From contig CANUEZ040000167.1 of assembly GCA_948099385.1 (NCBI GenBank), positions 2,066,001 through 2,130,000 of the forward strand: a stretch of DNA of 64,000 nt, in the 5' to 3' direction. The notes beneath the pieces were generated by a model. It was not told where the DNA came from and did not search any database. It saw only the letters and a list, made by a program, of their open reading frames with translations. The position numbers and the translations under genes are program-made. How positions within the stretch are numbered: position 1 is the first letter of the stretch; every line of letters begins with the position of its first letter. This stretch comes from Fasciola hepatica. Lineage: Eukaryota; Platyhelminthes; Trematoda; Plagiorchiida; Fasciolidae. Below, one piece after another: positions 42,510-54,699 of this stretch.

Positions 42510-43019
42510 ATGAAATGGCTACGCTCTTCAGGCCGGGTACGGGTAGGCCCGATAAGTCCCGATGAGCTACAACCTGCAGAATACGATATTTCCAGAATGA
42601 CACAACGCGAAGCATTTTCCCGAGAGCTCGAGGGGGCGGAAGAAGTGGGACCAATCAGCAAAAATATATCACCTCCAAGAGGCGACTTGAAGCGTATAAC
42701 CCCCAAACTCATTGATGGGCTGCTGCGGGTGGATGGTAGGCTGGACAGCGCCCACCTGAGCTTCGACACGAAATATCCTATACTGCTGCCGGCGCTACAA
42801 CCTGTGGTAGAACTAATGATCCAACACGTCCACGCCGTGGAGGGACAAGCCGAGGGAAGTCGCGTGACGGGCGTCATCCAAAAGCGCCTTTGGTTGCTGA
42901 GAGGAAGAGCGACTGTAAAACGCGTAATCCGACGTTGTGTGCAACGTAGGAGAAGCGATGCCAAGGCGGGCAAACAACACATGGCCCCGCTACCAGAATG
43001 CAGGGTGACTCCAGACTAG
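42510..43019 (+). pseudogene. BEL/Pao pre-integrase and zinc-binding segment
   Basis: 169-codon frame. The C-terminal third, HVHAVEGQAEGSRVTG...RLWLLRGRATVKRVIRRCVQRR, matches the H-H-C-C domain that precedes BEL integrases ('H---GH-G------YW----R--VR-V-R-C--C'). The second Cys of the C-x2-C pair is Arg, and one His of the pair appears lost. The frame ends at 43019, just before the catalytic core, which continues in another phase. Confidence 0.65.
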
Positions 43020-43040
43020 TGGCCGTTCAGCTACACCGGG

Positions 43041-43853
43041 TTGGACTATTTCGGGCTTTTGTGCATCAAGTGCGAGAAGAGATCAGAAAAGCGATATGGA
43101 TGTATCATGACGTGCATGGAGTCACGCGCGGAACACCTAGAAGTCACACATTCGATGACGACCGATTCTTTCCTACGGGCCTTGCAGAGATTTACCAACC
43201 GAAGAGGCGTACTGGTAGATATATACTCCGGCAGTGGGTCGAACTTCGTGGGCGCTCACCAGGAACTGCAGCTTCGGCACAAAAACATGAACAGGGACGA
43301 ACTGCAGGATCGAACCGTGGCCTACGGCATACGATGGCACTTCAATCCCCCGCAGGCCAGTCAGTGTGGCGGCGTACGGGAAAGCATGATCCGGTCTACC
43401 AGGCGAATATTGCTGTCGATCATTGAGCAACAGCCGCCCGAATACGGGACGCTGATCACCGTCATGACTGAAGTAGGGAAAATTCTAAACAACCGCCCCC
43501 TGGTTCCAGTAACCAAAGGCGACCCCACTAATCTGGCGCTCACCCCGAATGACTTATTGATGTTAAGGTCGAACGAGGCGGACTATCTTGCCAAGGTTTT
43601 TCGGAGGCGCTGGCTGCGGGAGTACCTACCGGCTCTGCAAGCTCGACAGAAGTGGCTGGTCAAACCAAGACCATTCAAGGTTGGGGATGTGGTGATGATC
43701 GCAGACGAACATGCGCACTTCAGCACTCGGCCCTTGGGCGTGATTATGGAAACCATCGAAAGCTCCGACGAAATGATGAGGACTGTGAAGGTGAAGACCG
43801 CCAACGGAACGCTAATCCGCGACGTACGCAGTGTTAGCCTACTCGAGAGTTAA
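43041..43853 (+). pseudogene. BEL/Pao integrase core, catalytic residue lost
   Basis: 270-codon open frame. DYFGLL (Asp 43044-43046) is the first catalytic Asp. YSGSGSNFVGA (about 43224-43256) stands where 'YSDNGTNF' is expected: the Asp codon position 43230 is GGC, Gly. GGVRES keeps the Glu (43380-43382), but the usual Trp is Arg. The C-terminal part WLREYLPALQARQKW and GDVVMIAD is the DUF5641-type tail. The long open frame is the best preserved part of this element, but without the second Asp it cannot catalyse strand transfer. The first codon, TTG, is in the middle of the protein. Confidence 0.8.
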
Positions 43854-44533
43854 GACGGAGAAGCTACTGACGCTGAGGCCCTGTAGACTATTTCGCACTC
43901 GTCTTCGAGGTGGGTAAAGAAACCCCATACATGGAAGCAATCACGACACACTGACGTATCGGACCATCATACACCCCGACGCACACTCACCTACATTGTA
44001 CTTGCTATACCACATGGTCTCCTTTAAACGCGTTACAGTTATCACAGTCTTTCTTTGACGTTACAGAAGGTTTTTTCCGATATGTGGTGATAAATGCAAT
44101 TCCACTGTACCTCCAGGCAGACACGCATACCCGATGCACACTATACCCTGTAACCCTTATCAAAAATGTGACGGTGTTCGCAATTTGTTTTTGTTGACGT
44201 TACTGAAATGTTTTTGCATGTGTGGAAGTAGCGGCGATTACATCATACACACAAACACTCACGCAGGCGTATACAGCCAGGGCAGGACGGCCCTTCCAAG
44301 GGCAGCATCTGTGTTTCTCCTCCACGCCCGCCATCGATCAGTTGTTCTCGTGGAAGGTGCAGAATAGCCCCGCGTCTATGTGGCCAACGGATTAGGTGTG
44401 ACCATGAATAGAACGTTGACGACAAGCATTTGGCACGAGCACTGACAGCAGGGCCTAGGTAGGTAGGATAAATCTGTACACTTATACCAACCCTTTGGCT
44501 CTGCTAAGGATTCGGGAGGATTTTGGTGGACAG
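43854..44533 (+). other. Region between integrase and 3' LTR
   Basis: 680 bp with no coding signal. It ends in a partly purine-rich stretch (GGGAGG...GGTGGACAG, 44515-44533) where the polypurine tract should be. It contains two related stretches (about 44040-44100 and 44160-44225), each with TTGACGTTAC and TTTTT words. Confidence 0.5.
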
Positions 44534-44910
44534 TGTAACGGCCGGTCGTGCAAAACACCCCTAAAACCTTTGCAGTTCCGTGGTTTTCTCAACATCACTC
44601 ACTTGTTTACACTATTGACATGTCTTTACGAACTGTTTGTTTTTATGGACCAGTTGTTGTTTGTTCGCACCCAGAGCGCTACTTTGTCATATCCTTGTCC
44701 TGGACCTGCGTGACGCACGTGTTCCTTGCTCACACGCCGCAATTCGGTTTCTCGTTTGTTGAGTCCTTGTGATCTCATTATTGAGATTTGTATCTTTTTG
44801 GTGTCACTGTTCATTCAATAATCTAGTATCGTAGAATATGACGGATGATCGCCTTTTGATTTCGGGATCCGTTGCCAACTTGGCTACGCATTGCTTAAAC
44901 GTGTATTACT
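44534..44910 (+). repeat. 3' LTR of the older BEL/Pao element
   Basis: Starts TGTAACGGCCGG and ends GTATTACT. Its end base differs from the 5' LTR (TACT versus TACA). It is followed by CGGGG, which pairs with CTGGG before the 5' LTR as an imperfect target duplication. Confidence 0.8.
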
Positions 44911-45014
44911 CGGGGTAGGACCGGCCGATCACCACTCGAAACCATCTGGGCGGTTTTGGGGGAGTAGCTTTTGGGCAGTGCATTACGACATTTTGTGTCT
45001 GTCCAGTGGAAGCA

Positions 45015-45562
45015 CTACGGCAGCTTGCTACCCGATGGGGTAGGGTTGTGATCACCGTGGCCACTGATGTAAGAAGTTTCATATAGCAACGGCCAGCGGG
45101 AGTATATTTTTAAGCCTTGGCCGCCCAGCGTGGAAAGTTTTTTGATCCGATCAACCGATTCTTCAGATCTGTGCGGTAGTTTATGGTAACGTTTAGTGGA
45201 CCGAGGGCTACCCAAGTAACCCACAAGAACTGAAAGATATCGAGGATGTGGCAGTCTGAGGGATAATCCAGCTGTGGTTGTAGCTATCTTCTATTAAAAA
45301 TTAAACGACCACAATTAAGGAAACGTGTAAACCATGGTCTGGAATAAATGGAGATCTCATCACACTGCAAGTGGCCCCCACTCTGGGCTATGACGGCAAG
45401 AGAACGAAACAAAGTTGAAGTGGGAGTACAAGTCTCATATATTTGAATCAAGAGCAATGGAGGAAAAGACAAACTCCCCTTAGACAGTAGATATTGACGG
45501 ATCCTATTTTGATGGTTGAGTAATGGCTCCTGCTGTACAGCGTGCACCACGCTGTAGGGCAA
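45015..45562 (-). pseudogene. Unnamed coding relic, possibly LINE RT
   Basis: Minus frame 45284-45562 starts PYSVVHAVQQEP and shares its first bases with the relic at 11392. It continues NRIRQYLLSKGSLSFPP and ETCTPTSTL, which recalls the 'I--YLLSK--LS--QHGF----SC-TN' stretch before the catalytic part of CR1-type RTs. The frame 45015-45224 below has no clear motif. No YxDD box was found. Confidence 0.35.
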
Positions 45563-48500
45563 TTTCTATTTGTACATTCCGCTAAAATGTTTGCCTTTTT
45601 TCTGGAAAATTTTAAATGGTCGGCTCCTCATGTACCTTTGCAAGCAGATGAGTAAACTAGTTGGTAGGTGGGACGATTGCTAGGTCGAAATGATTTGATG
45701 AGGTATTCTGGAAGACTGTGTTGGGTGCAGTGGCCATCAAGGCTCCTGCTTTCTGGTGTGTGTGCGCACTGGGTGTGCTTTCGGTGTCACCCCGATCGTC
45801 GGCGGCTATAGTCAACTGTGGGTGGTTTACATTCTGGAATTAAGAGATAAGAAGGTTTCACAACTTGAGCAGCTTGAATGCGTTTGGAGTATGACGTCTG
45901 GGGCTACCGCTCAGGATGCTTATATCACATGTCATTTGCTCTCCGAGAGAAGGACGTAGGAGGGCGGGAACCTAGGCTGGCCGCAACTGCTTTCGGGTTG
46001 TAAACCACTTACTTATGAGTGTCTGAGATTGACTTTAGAAAGGTTAGTTTGCGCATTGTTCTTGAAAGTAAACAGGTGTTGTTGATTATCGGTCCATGCA
46101 TCGCCAAGGAAGATTATAAACATAGCTGGCTTCGCGAGCTTACACTGGAAAGTATGCTCAGACAACCGAATGTGCGTCAACAAGCCGAACGGAAAAGGAG
46201 TAAGAAGCCCGGGACTGTGTAACTCGAGAGAGATGGGGTTGATTTTTATGTGTAGAGCTCATTTGGTGTGCATTACCGCTCCCAGGGTCAAGCAGAAGAG
46301 CTGAGGACTTAGCTATACGCCCATTTGTTTCTGGTGCATCCCATAGATAGGGTCCACCCTCGGTGGCCATTGCTACAGTGGACAAACAGAAGTCCGAGTC
46401 AGCTGAGCCAGGCCATACTCCAACGAGTTTTTTGCTTAAGCTACACGAAACACTGCTGGTTCTTGTTGTTTCGTCTGAAGGAATGAGAATAAAGACAGGA
46501 AACTCAAGAAATCTAATCCTCTGGTCACTGAGATTTATCCGACGCGATGCGGGCTGCCGCTGCTTCCACGGTGATAGACTATGTCTTCATGCAGTCGTGT
46601 ATTACTAAAAAAGGTACTTGTGGAACATGAGAAACAGACTGTAAATATACAATGTTTGGGAATTTTGCAAATCTCCTTGGCTACTTCAGCCGGCGACCGC
46701 GTCGATTCCCCTTTCTGACCCGTTCAGCTCTATCTCCCGTAGGGTTTGTTGTTGTAGCCAGTAATGTGGACTTGTTGGAGGTGGCAATGATAACCGGATC
46801 AGGACAACTAAAGGAATGTAACAACCATAACGCTCAAATCCTGGTCCGGCTGAAGCCCTACCAACGATTCAACGCTGGGTTTACCGACTAATGATTTTTA
46901 CTCTTTATGGATGGCACCATGAAGCCTCAAATTAAAGCGTAGCCCAAAACAAAGCACAACCCAAATCAAGAACACGACTGCTCTGCAAATTCTACGGAAC
47001 TAGTATCAGGTTAAAATATAAAAAATAGCACCATACTCTTGACAGTGAGCCTTGGTCACCATCTAGTCAAAAAGGTAGACAAGAATAATAAAAAAATTAA
47101 ATAAAAGAGAACGGTTGGCCAAAATGATTAAATAGCAAGTCTGTGTCCTGAATTCTAAAGAAACGGACTAAGTTCCCCACTCCCAATCAGACCCGAAACA
47201 ACATTTTCTCATGGTGGCAGCCAAAACGTCAGAGTACTGAGCCGAACTTGTGCGGTCTATCTAAACAGAGGAGAAAGTGAAACCTCGCGGCGAAAAGACA
47301 AAACTGTGTCGAGTCAATGTGACCCCTTACAGTAACAAATTTTCCCATAGTAACCTAGGTAAAAAGCACGTCCCTTAAAAAATTGTGGGTGCTTCAAAAG
47401 TAGAATAACTGTCGACCACAAAACAATGCCACCACAAATGTATTTGGAGAAAGCAGTGCGAGACTAGCCAGAATGTATATGAAGTAAGCAGAAGAGGAAT
47501 TTTTCAGTCAACAGGGAAGTAGCACCGAGGTGCTGGTAAAGTGGTAACACTGGACGGAGTGTTCAGGGACGGTTCTGCTCTTATGAAGCCCTGTTTATGC
47601 GATCCCATACTGATGCTCACCTCCCTGTCTTCGGTGCCTACTGTGTATTCCTATTCTTCCTGCTGGACAACATGGAATGCTCTGGAGTTCGCCTGTTTTA
47701 TAGGTGATCGCTATGCATATACGCAGATCAATACATGAAAGTCGGTGGCCAGAGTGGCAGGAGTGTAGCGGCCGAGGTTTTGTCCCTCTGGTCGGGTGAG
47801 CTTTAACACTCGCACTTGGAGTGACAATAGTTCAGCATGATCTCTATCAACAAAAATAAAGAGTAGTTATAGAAAACCAACTCACCCGGAGATCGTAACA
47901 AGCAGTCGCAAATCAGTTCAGCTGGTTTATCGAGCACCTCCACTTTAAACGTGTTGAGCAGTCCTATGAGAGACATTAGTAGCACCTCGCTCTATATGGA
48001 TTTTTCACGAGCAACAACAGCAAAATTTAATTGGTGATGAAATCCTTCCATGATATTGTTAACCTGAGACCAAAAGTCGTCATCTTATTGTGTCTAAAAC
48101 CTAACGTGTTTAGTAGATCGTGAAAGTCAACGGTAGGAGAAGGCCGCTTTTGGTGGCCTCGATAGCGCACCAAATTAACTGATCCACTAGGCCAGTAAGA
48201 AATGGTTTCGTAGCTTCCTCTGACTCAAAAAGAGGAAAAAAGTGGCCTATGGCCGAGGAGTGAGACAATTTACATTCTTGGTGACGCAGAAAACCGCTGG
48301 ATGGTGGGGAGCCCAAAAAGTGTGGCTTAAGAATCTCCCGGTTTCTGATTTCAGCACATACCTAGATGTGCTGACGAAGTTCCTCGAAAGCACGCCACCG
48401 ATTTCACGGTTACGCCGCCCGCCAGAAATGCGTATCCCATACTCCTGTCTTTGTCCACCAGTTGTGATGCTCGTATGCGGTTCGTCACTACAAAGTAGTT

Positions 48501-51284
48501 TAAGTGAAAAGAAAGTGATCAGAAATGCCTATTTACAGAGTCCAGTGGAGAAGCGCAACGGTGGTTCCCTGATAGTTCTGTGATTTAGATGCAACCAGTT
48601 TCAAACGGGGAAGCCAACTAGCCACCTAAGTGTCTCGATTCTTGAGGTTACTTGCTTCCAACTCACAGAGCAATCGGCGAACCACCTTCGATTTTTCCCT
48701 CAGTGGTCCCTTTCGGTTGGGCTCCCAGCCACACTCCTGATGCACATGTTGGACCATTGTTAAGAAACCGCTGGGTGTGTAGTTTCACAGAGGCGGTTGC
48801 ATTTCGGTGTAGCTAGCTGTCCAGGCCTTACTGAAACCACTAATCGGGGAAGGTTGACGGAAGCAAGTGGTCGGGATTGACCACGAGAAGTGGCAGACAG
48901 AAGATCCCGAAGCAGAAGCTGCTCTGGCTGGCCTGTTATTTTCTCTGAGGCGAGGATCAGAAAAATGCGAATCCCCATCCGCAAAATATCTAGGCCTGAT
49001 CTTCAGCTATAACGAACAAAATAACGTACAGCATTACAAACGTATCCGAACTTCAAAAATGTGACTACGAAGATTCATAAACGAGAACCGAGGTTGCTTC
49101 GCAAGAAAACGAGTACCTGATTCGTAAGTGTTCAAAATGTGTTATCTTTAAACTGTCCTTCGGTGCGAATGAACGAAGGTTCGAGTTGATAGGGCAAAAC
49201 ACTCGAAAATGCAAACAATCTAGTAGTTTCAGAAACTGGGATTATTACAATACTTTTTGGTGGTTTCTTACAAATGATTTTTACTCAGTTCGCGAAACTG
49301 CCTCAAAGTTTAGCATTGTCAAGGGCTTCAACAAGCCCAAGTGAAGTTACGTGTACCTATCGGAGGGAAAGGGTGAAATCCACTGAGGTGTGTTGTAGGC
49401 ACAAATATACTCAATTCGGTAGGAAAGCCTACAAGTGGTTCCTTTACAAAGACCAGCAATCCTCATCTCCCCAAATGTTCATTTACTTCGTCACCCATGA
49501 TATTGGTGCACATTTACTAGTTCAAATTGCAAACATGTGCAGTAATTCCTATATAACAGAAAAAGTCAAATAAACGGACTATCCGGGTGTGAAAGCTTGA
49601 AATTCATGGCCCAGGGAAAGATGCTCACAAACGTATCAAACCTTTCTCACGAAAAATAACCGTCACTGTCAAACTCATATCACTGTCGTATCAACGAATT
49701 CGGCACCAAATATGGAAACGAAAAAAGAACGTTTATTTCTTGGGGTGTTCAAAAAGCCGTCTATGCCACGAGATCAATGTGTATAAGCAAAAAGGAATTG
49801 ATATTATTCAGAATAACGTGCCTGCAAGCAAGGATCATTTGGTGATAAAAGGTAGAGGCGAGTGGAGGAATAGAGGAATGAGGTAAGCCCTAGAGTACTC
49901 AACAAACTTCCTAAATTGGACCATTGGGGAGGGAATTTCCAAATCATGGAAACACTAATGGAGCACGTATTATTAGAGATTTCAATGAAAAGAACGGTAA
50001 AATATGTGAAAAAGTTAGGTGAAGCGAAAAAATTTGCAATAAAAGTGAAGTTTCAAAGGCGGCATAGAAAGAAGACCATTCCTCTGCAAATCCCGCTCCC
50101 GGCTTCTAACTGGAAAACACTCTTACGGGGGAAACACTTGTGCATGAATATCAACGGAGAACATCGGTCAAAAAGGCGGGTCTAGCCGCGCCCCAAAGCG
50201 CAGGTGGGTGAATTTTGATTATTTCATATCGACCCTTAAGTCTACTGCAACACGGATCAGGAGCCTAAAAGTACCTCAAACCAAGACTAGGTCGGTTCCG
50301 GATTAAAGTATACCGAGCGGTTCAGTCAAGTTCCTGCAGAGTGCGATTGATTCATGTATGGATTTTTTTAAGGGAATTTCATTTGATAATATAAATGATT
50401 GCGGTTGCTTAGATGCCCTTGAGGTGAGACGGGTTCGGAAGTGGCTCTGGAGCCGTGGGATCCGAAATGAGGTTTGGTAGGAGTTTGCTGTTCGGAGGCA
50501 GCATCAGCTAATGGCTAACATAAGGAAAAAAAATGAAACGATCTACTTTATGAAGCTACGAAAGTGAGGTGGAAGCAGTAAAATGAAACGAGAAATGGCA
50601 TAAGGTTATTTTGCATCAGAGCAAAACTAGGGGCCGAACTAGAGAAAAATCGTGTTTTCTAAAAGAAATAATAGTGATATGGCTTGTCTGAGGGTAATCA
50701 AAATTGAACAAACTCCCAACTTTAGATGCAGAAGGATATTTTGGTATTTCGGAGGTGAAATAGGCCTCATAATAAGACATCCGGATGCATGAATTTAGCT
50801 TGTTATTGCCCAGAATAAGCAGAACGAAAAAATCGGGAAATTTTAGCAGGTAGGAAATCAGAAGGCAGAAGGTGAGACATCCAAAAAGGAGAGCAAGAAA
50901 TTTCCGAAAGGAATTATTGAAGCACGACTGGAAACCATCTTTGGGAATAACACAGTGGAGAATAAGTAGATTCATCTTCGGGCGACGGAGCCATTGACGT
51001 TGCAATTTTAAGATGAGACATTCCTACGTACGCAAGAGGTGCAAATAATCCCAGAAGTTGATTGATGATCCTTTCTTGCAATTTCTTCGCAGAAAAAGCC
51101 TTTTCAACTCAGTTATAAGAAAAAACTATTGGTAGCATTATGTGCAAACCACTCTTGCTTGGGAACCACAAACATGGAGGATACTATGCGAGTGACACAA
51201 TATTTCAAAGACTAGAAGTATACTTTCATAGGCTTTCGCAGCTTGAACCAGGGATTACACAGAATAGTTAGGTGAGTGGGCGAA
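45563..51284. other. unassigned stretch
   Basis: No gene or element recognised in 5.7 kb. Frames of 60-130 codons occur on both strands (for example 48242-48583 +, 49274-49573 +, 49916-50185 +, 50616-51005 -), none with a motif. The last one lies directly downstream of a minus-strand LINE RT relic and may be its decayed 3' part. Confidence 0.4.
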
Positions 51285-52000
51285 CTATGTTCCTAGGTCA
51301 AGTAAAACACCCCGTTTAGTGGTTGGTAAGCCGACTATAGATAGGGATTCAGGGCTGACATTGAGCCGGTGAGTAATGGGTAAACATTTATCTGCTGAAA
51401 AGTTCATGGCCCACTCAGCACCAGAGGCCGGTGGAATGTGGGTCACGAGGCGTGCCAACAAAGTGGAGTTAATTACATCGGGTGCAAAAGTGCATACAAG
51501 CTTGACGTCGTCTGCAAAGTTGAAAGGTTTGCCTCTAATCACGGTGCTAAGAACATCGTTATCACGCATGAGGTGTGGAAGCAAACCCAGAATATTCAAC
51601 GGAATAAATTCCTTTGTGAAAAGTCTGGGCTGGGATGGAAACCTGTTGAATTTAACAACTTTCAAAAAATGATATGAATAGGAAGACAGCCGTATGAAAA
51701 GAGTATCAGTGATCCAAAGGGCACGTGTTTGGCTAAGGAGTCAAAGTGGGGAACGCTATTGCATGCATTGGCCTCATGAGAAACAGTATAACTAAGGGCT
51801 TTCCCCGGTGGATTAAAAAAGTGATGAGTTTCAAAAGTCAACAAGGCAGTTCAGGCATGGGGGAGACCAGAGAAAACCGTTTGTATAGGACTTGTAATCT
51901 TATGATCCGCAAGGTGGCTAGCATGTTGATCTACAGCAATCATTTCTACAATTCTGTGAATGACTGATGTGTGGTTTATTGAACAGTACTAAAAATATCT
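51285..52000 (-). pseudogene. CR1/Jockey-type LINE RT relic
   Basis: Minus readings give, in order, HLADHKITSPIQ (about 51900, the 'HL--H-LI---QHGF' motif), ANACNSVPHFDSLAKHVPFG (about 51715-51775, 'KAFD-VPH--LL-KL--FG'), and LLPHLMRDNDV. KPFNFADDVKLVC (about 51495-51535) is the FADD catalytic box with both Asp. WAMNFSADKCLPITH then matches the 'W---FN--KC---H' thumb motif. The lower 126 codons (51285-51665) are open; the upper part needs frame changes. The role in the family is target-primed reverse transcription. Confidence 0.8.
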
Positions 52001-54699
52001 CATGTGGATGTCTTTTTGTGACGCAGCACAGTGACTGAGAAATTGCCGTGGGATGGTCAGCAGATATTTTTTATAACGCATAAATAATGAGCATGAGAAT
52101 GAGAGCACAGGACAAATGTCGAGCAACGGAACAGATGGTCCACTGTCAGTTGCAGAATAAACGGTTGGATTAAAAATGCGCAGTGGTCGAGAGACGCGGG
52201 TGAAATTACGTGCATTGGGGCTGGACATTTTTAACTAAGGGGGCAGCAGAAGGAATGATATCTACTTTTGGGATCATACCAGGGAAAAGCAAAAGGATAG
52301 GAAGCTCCATCTATACCATTCTTGGAATTATTGAGCTTGTACTGACTTCAATGGTTCTGGGAAAATGAGCGTTTTCTCGACGTTGTTTTGGGTTCATTTT
52401 CTCTACGATCTCTCCTTACGTTTGACATTGGTCTCACTGTTTTTTCCGTTGCAAACGTTTAACTGGACTGACTTTTTGAGGTTTCCGCCGACCTCCTTTT
52501 GAGTCGTTTTCACTTTCGGTTCTTCGCCGACGGTACTCCCTCGCAGTTCGCCGTCTGCCCAGCCGTTGCGTTCGTTTTCATTTACTACACTTCTCGTATC
52601 TGTGCAGCTTCGGTGCCGCGGTATACGGAGTACTCCCTTGCATCTGTCTGCTGAATCGCTTCTTTTATTCGTCCAGTAAGGAAGATTAGGTTGGTATTTT
52701 GCTGTGAGACAGAACAAAAGGTCCGTTTATTGGCAGTAGTCAAACATCTTCCATAAGATCGTCCTTGGTAATGAATGATGGAGGCGTTGTTTGTCGCTGA
52801 CGGCGTTGATTTTAGGCATAGTGCAACCGTCGGGTCTTGCCTTGGAGATCCTGTGCTTTAGCTTTTGCAGTCAGGTTTCACTTAGATCACTGATGATAGT
52901 AGAATGGTGATAGGTCCTCATATGAATAAGGAAATGGTTTGGGCTAGGATGAAGCCTCCGTAATTCTAAATACTTACACTGCTGCTTCACGGGGGTGGGC
53001 GTTTTTGAAACTAAAATGTCGATAGGTCGACTTCTTTGACAGCAGTTCACTACAGGCAGAGTAGAAGTTATCCGCAGCCTACTGTGAGTCATCACTGATA
53101 AATTGTAGTGGCAAACAGGGCTTGGCAGTGAATTATAGTTCAGAAGGGAAGGACGGTTTTTAGGAGGCAAAGCCAATAAGTTGAGAAGAGCTTAAAATGG
53201 TAGAAAACCATTTAGCAGCCTCTGACTGGAAACAAGCTTGGCGAGGGCAGTTATGGTGGCAGTTCTACGCGTAAAAACTAAACCTTCAACACAGTGCCGT
53301 GCAAACCTTATGTCGACTCTAAAAATGGTAACTGCGAATAAATTGCTGACCAGTACATTCTGGCAGCACCGAAAACAAGCGGTAAACTTGGAAAGAAAGC
53401 GCAGAGGAGAGCTTTTCAAAGGCTGTAATGAGTAGAAGTATTTCATTGTGGATGCTTGGCGGAACGAACAAGCACGGATGATTTTGAGATGTGGCTTCCA
53501 GGCCAAAGCCTGCCACATAGGTTATTTAACATTGAATGGTGGGAGGAATCGGTACGTAAGTATTCTTACCTATGCCGGGAGGACACCTACACCATGAGTA
53601 TTGCTATTTGTCCTACACGGGCTACTGACCATCAGGGATAAGAGATCAGAGGAATATAGTAAATATAATGAGGATAATATTAGGTGGTTAATTCCGTCGA
53701 GCTCAGTAGAGAAGTACGAGCAAAAGCGTTATCAGAATGTATGACTTTACTCAGTGCAGCGAATTATCCACGAACTACAAGGTTGAGTCATGAACGTTAG
53801 CAATATGGCACCGTTTTTGGCAATAATTGGAACGACTCAAACCAAAGGCGGTTTCCGCTGCAAATGGAAACCGATTTCGATTGCAAAATGTGCTGTTGCG
53901 CTCCCTTGGAATATTGAAAGCTGCATAGTATATGGCCCTCAAGAAGAATTACATACCATAAAGCTGCATTCAATGGATGACCGGTCTGCAGAAGCCCAGT
54001 AAAATTATAAGTCTGGAAAACATAGCGACATGAAACAAAATGTATGAAAGTGCTTTCGAACACATTGGCGCATATGAAAAAGGAGCAATTGTGCAAAGAA
54101 GGTCAGTTTAGTTCCAAGGTTAGTATTCTTTAAGATGTTTGTCAAACAAAGTGCAAGTGGACCTTCGTGGATCACTGAGGAATCAATTCCAATTATAGAA
54201 GGAGGAATGAAGCCTTGAGATAGATGCCACAGTATTGAATCTCCGCATCTTAGGATTCTTCCAAGCTAAATCAGGATCTGCTCCCGTATGGAATCCATAG
54301 CCCCTGATCCTCGGCTAATGACACGTAAGCGAGTATACTCGGTAGCACGCAAAGGAGCAGCACTCAAAAAGCTGGAGAGGGACGTTTGTATTGGAGGAAC
54401 TCAACGGGGTGCAGAAGGTGTACACCAGCGGAGCACGTGGCGGCATCAAATTCAATAATTTTTTAACTAAACACTTTCTCGAGCCTTTGTTATAGGGCAT
54501 CGTATTGGTAGCACCACAGCTTAACCCCGGGCCTAATATGCTGATACTCTGACTTATTGAAGCTCACTGTTATTTGTAGTCATTTTTCTGAACCGCAGAC
54601 GAGGAGGAGTATCGAAATTTGAGGGATGGTAAATTTCTGTGTTGAATACTCCAGCTCTGATATCGCGTTGTTCCAAACGGAGTTTGCGAACAACCAGGG
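52001..54699. other. unassigned stretch
   Basis: No gene recognised. Minus frames 52403-52717, 52871-53176 and 53192-53518, and plus frames 53238-53435 and 53790-54002, have no motif. The 5' part of the LINE relic below should lie at 52.0-53.5 kb on minus, but no endonuclease motif could be read. Confidence 0.4.

Larger units (their letters stand above)
38363..44915 (+). mobile_element. Full-structure but decayed BEL/Pao element
   Basis: About 6.5 kb with 377-bp LTRs (38368-38744, 44534-44910), possible 5-bp duplication CTGGG/CGGGG (one mismatch), and in order gag, protease, RT, RNase H, integrase. Every domain has stops, shifts or lost catalytic residues. LTR identity is about 93% overall (28 differences by my count), so it is much older than the element at 31.7 kb. 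It belongs to the same broad group (DUF1759 Gag, DUF1758-type protease), but its protein and LTRs differ from the young element, so it is not that element's intact parent. Confidence 0.85.
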
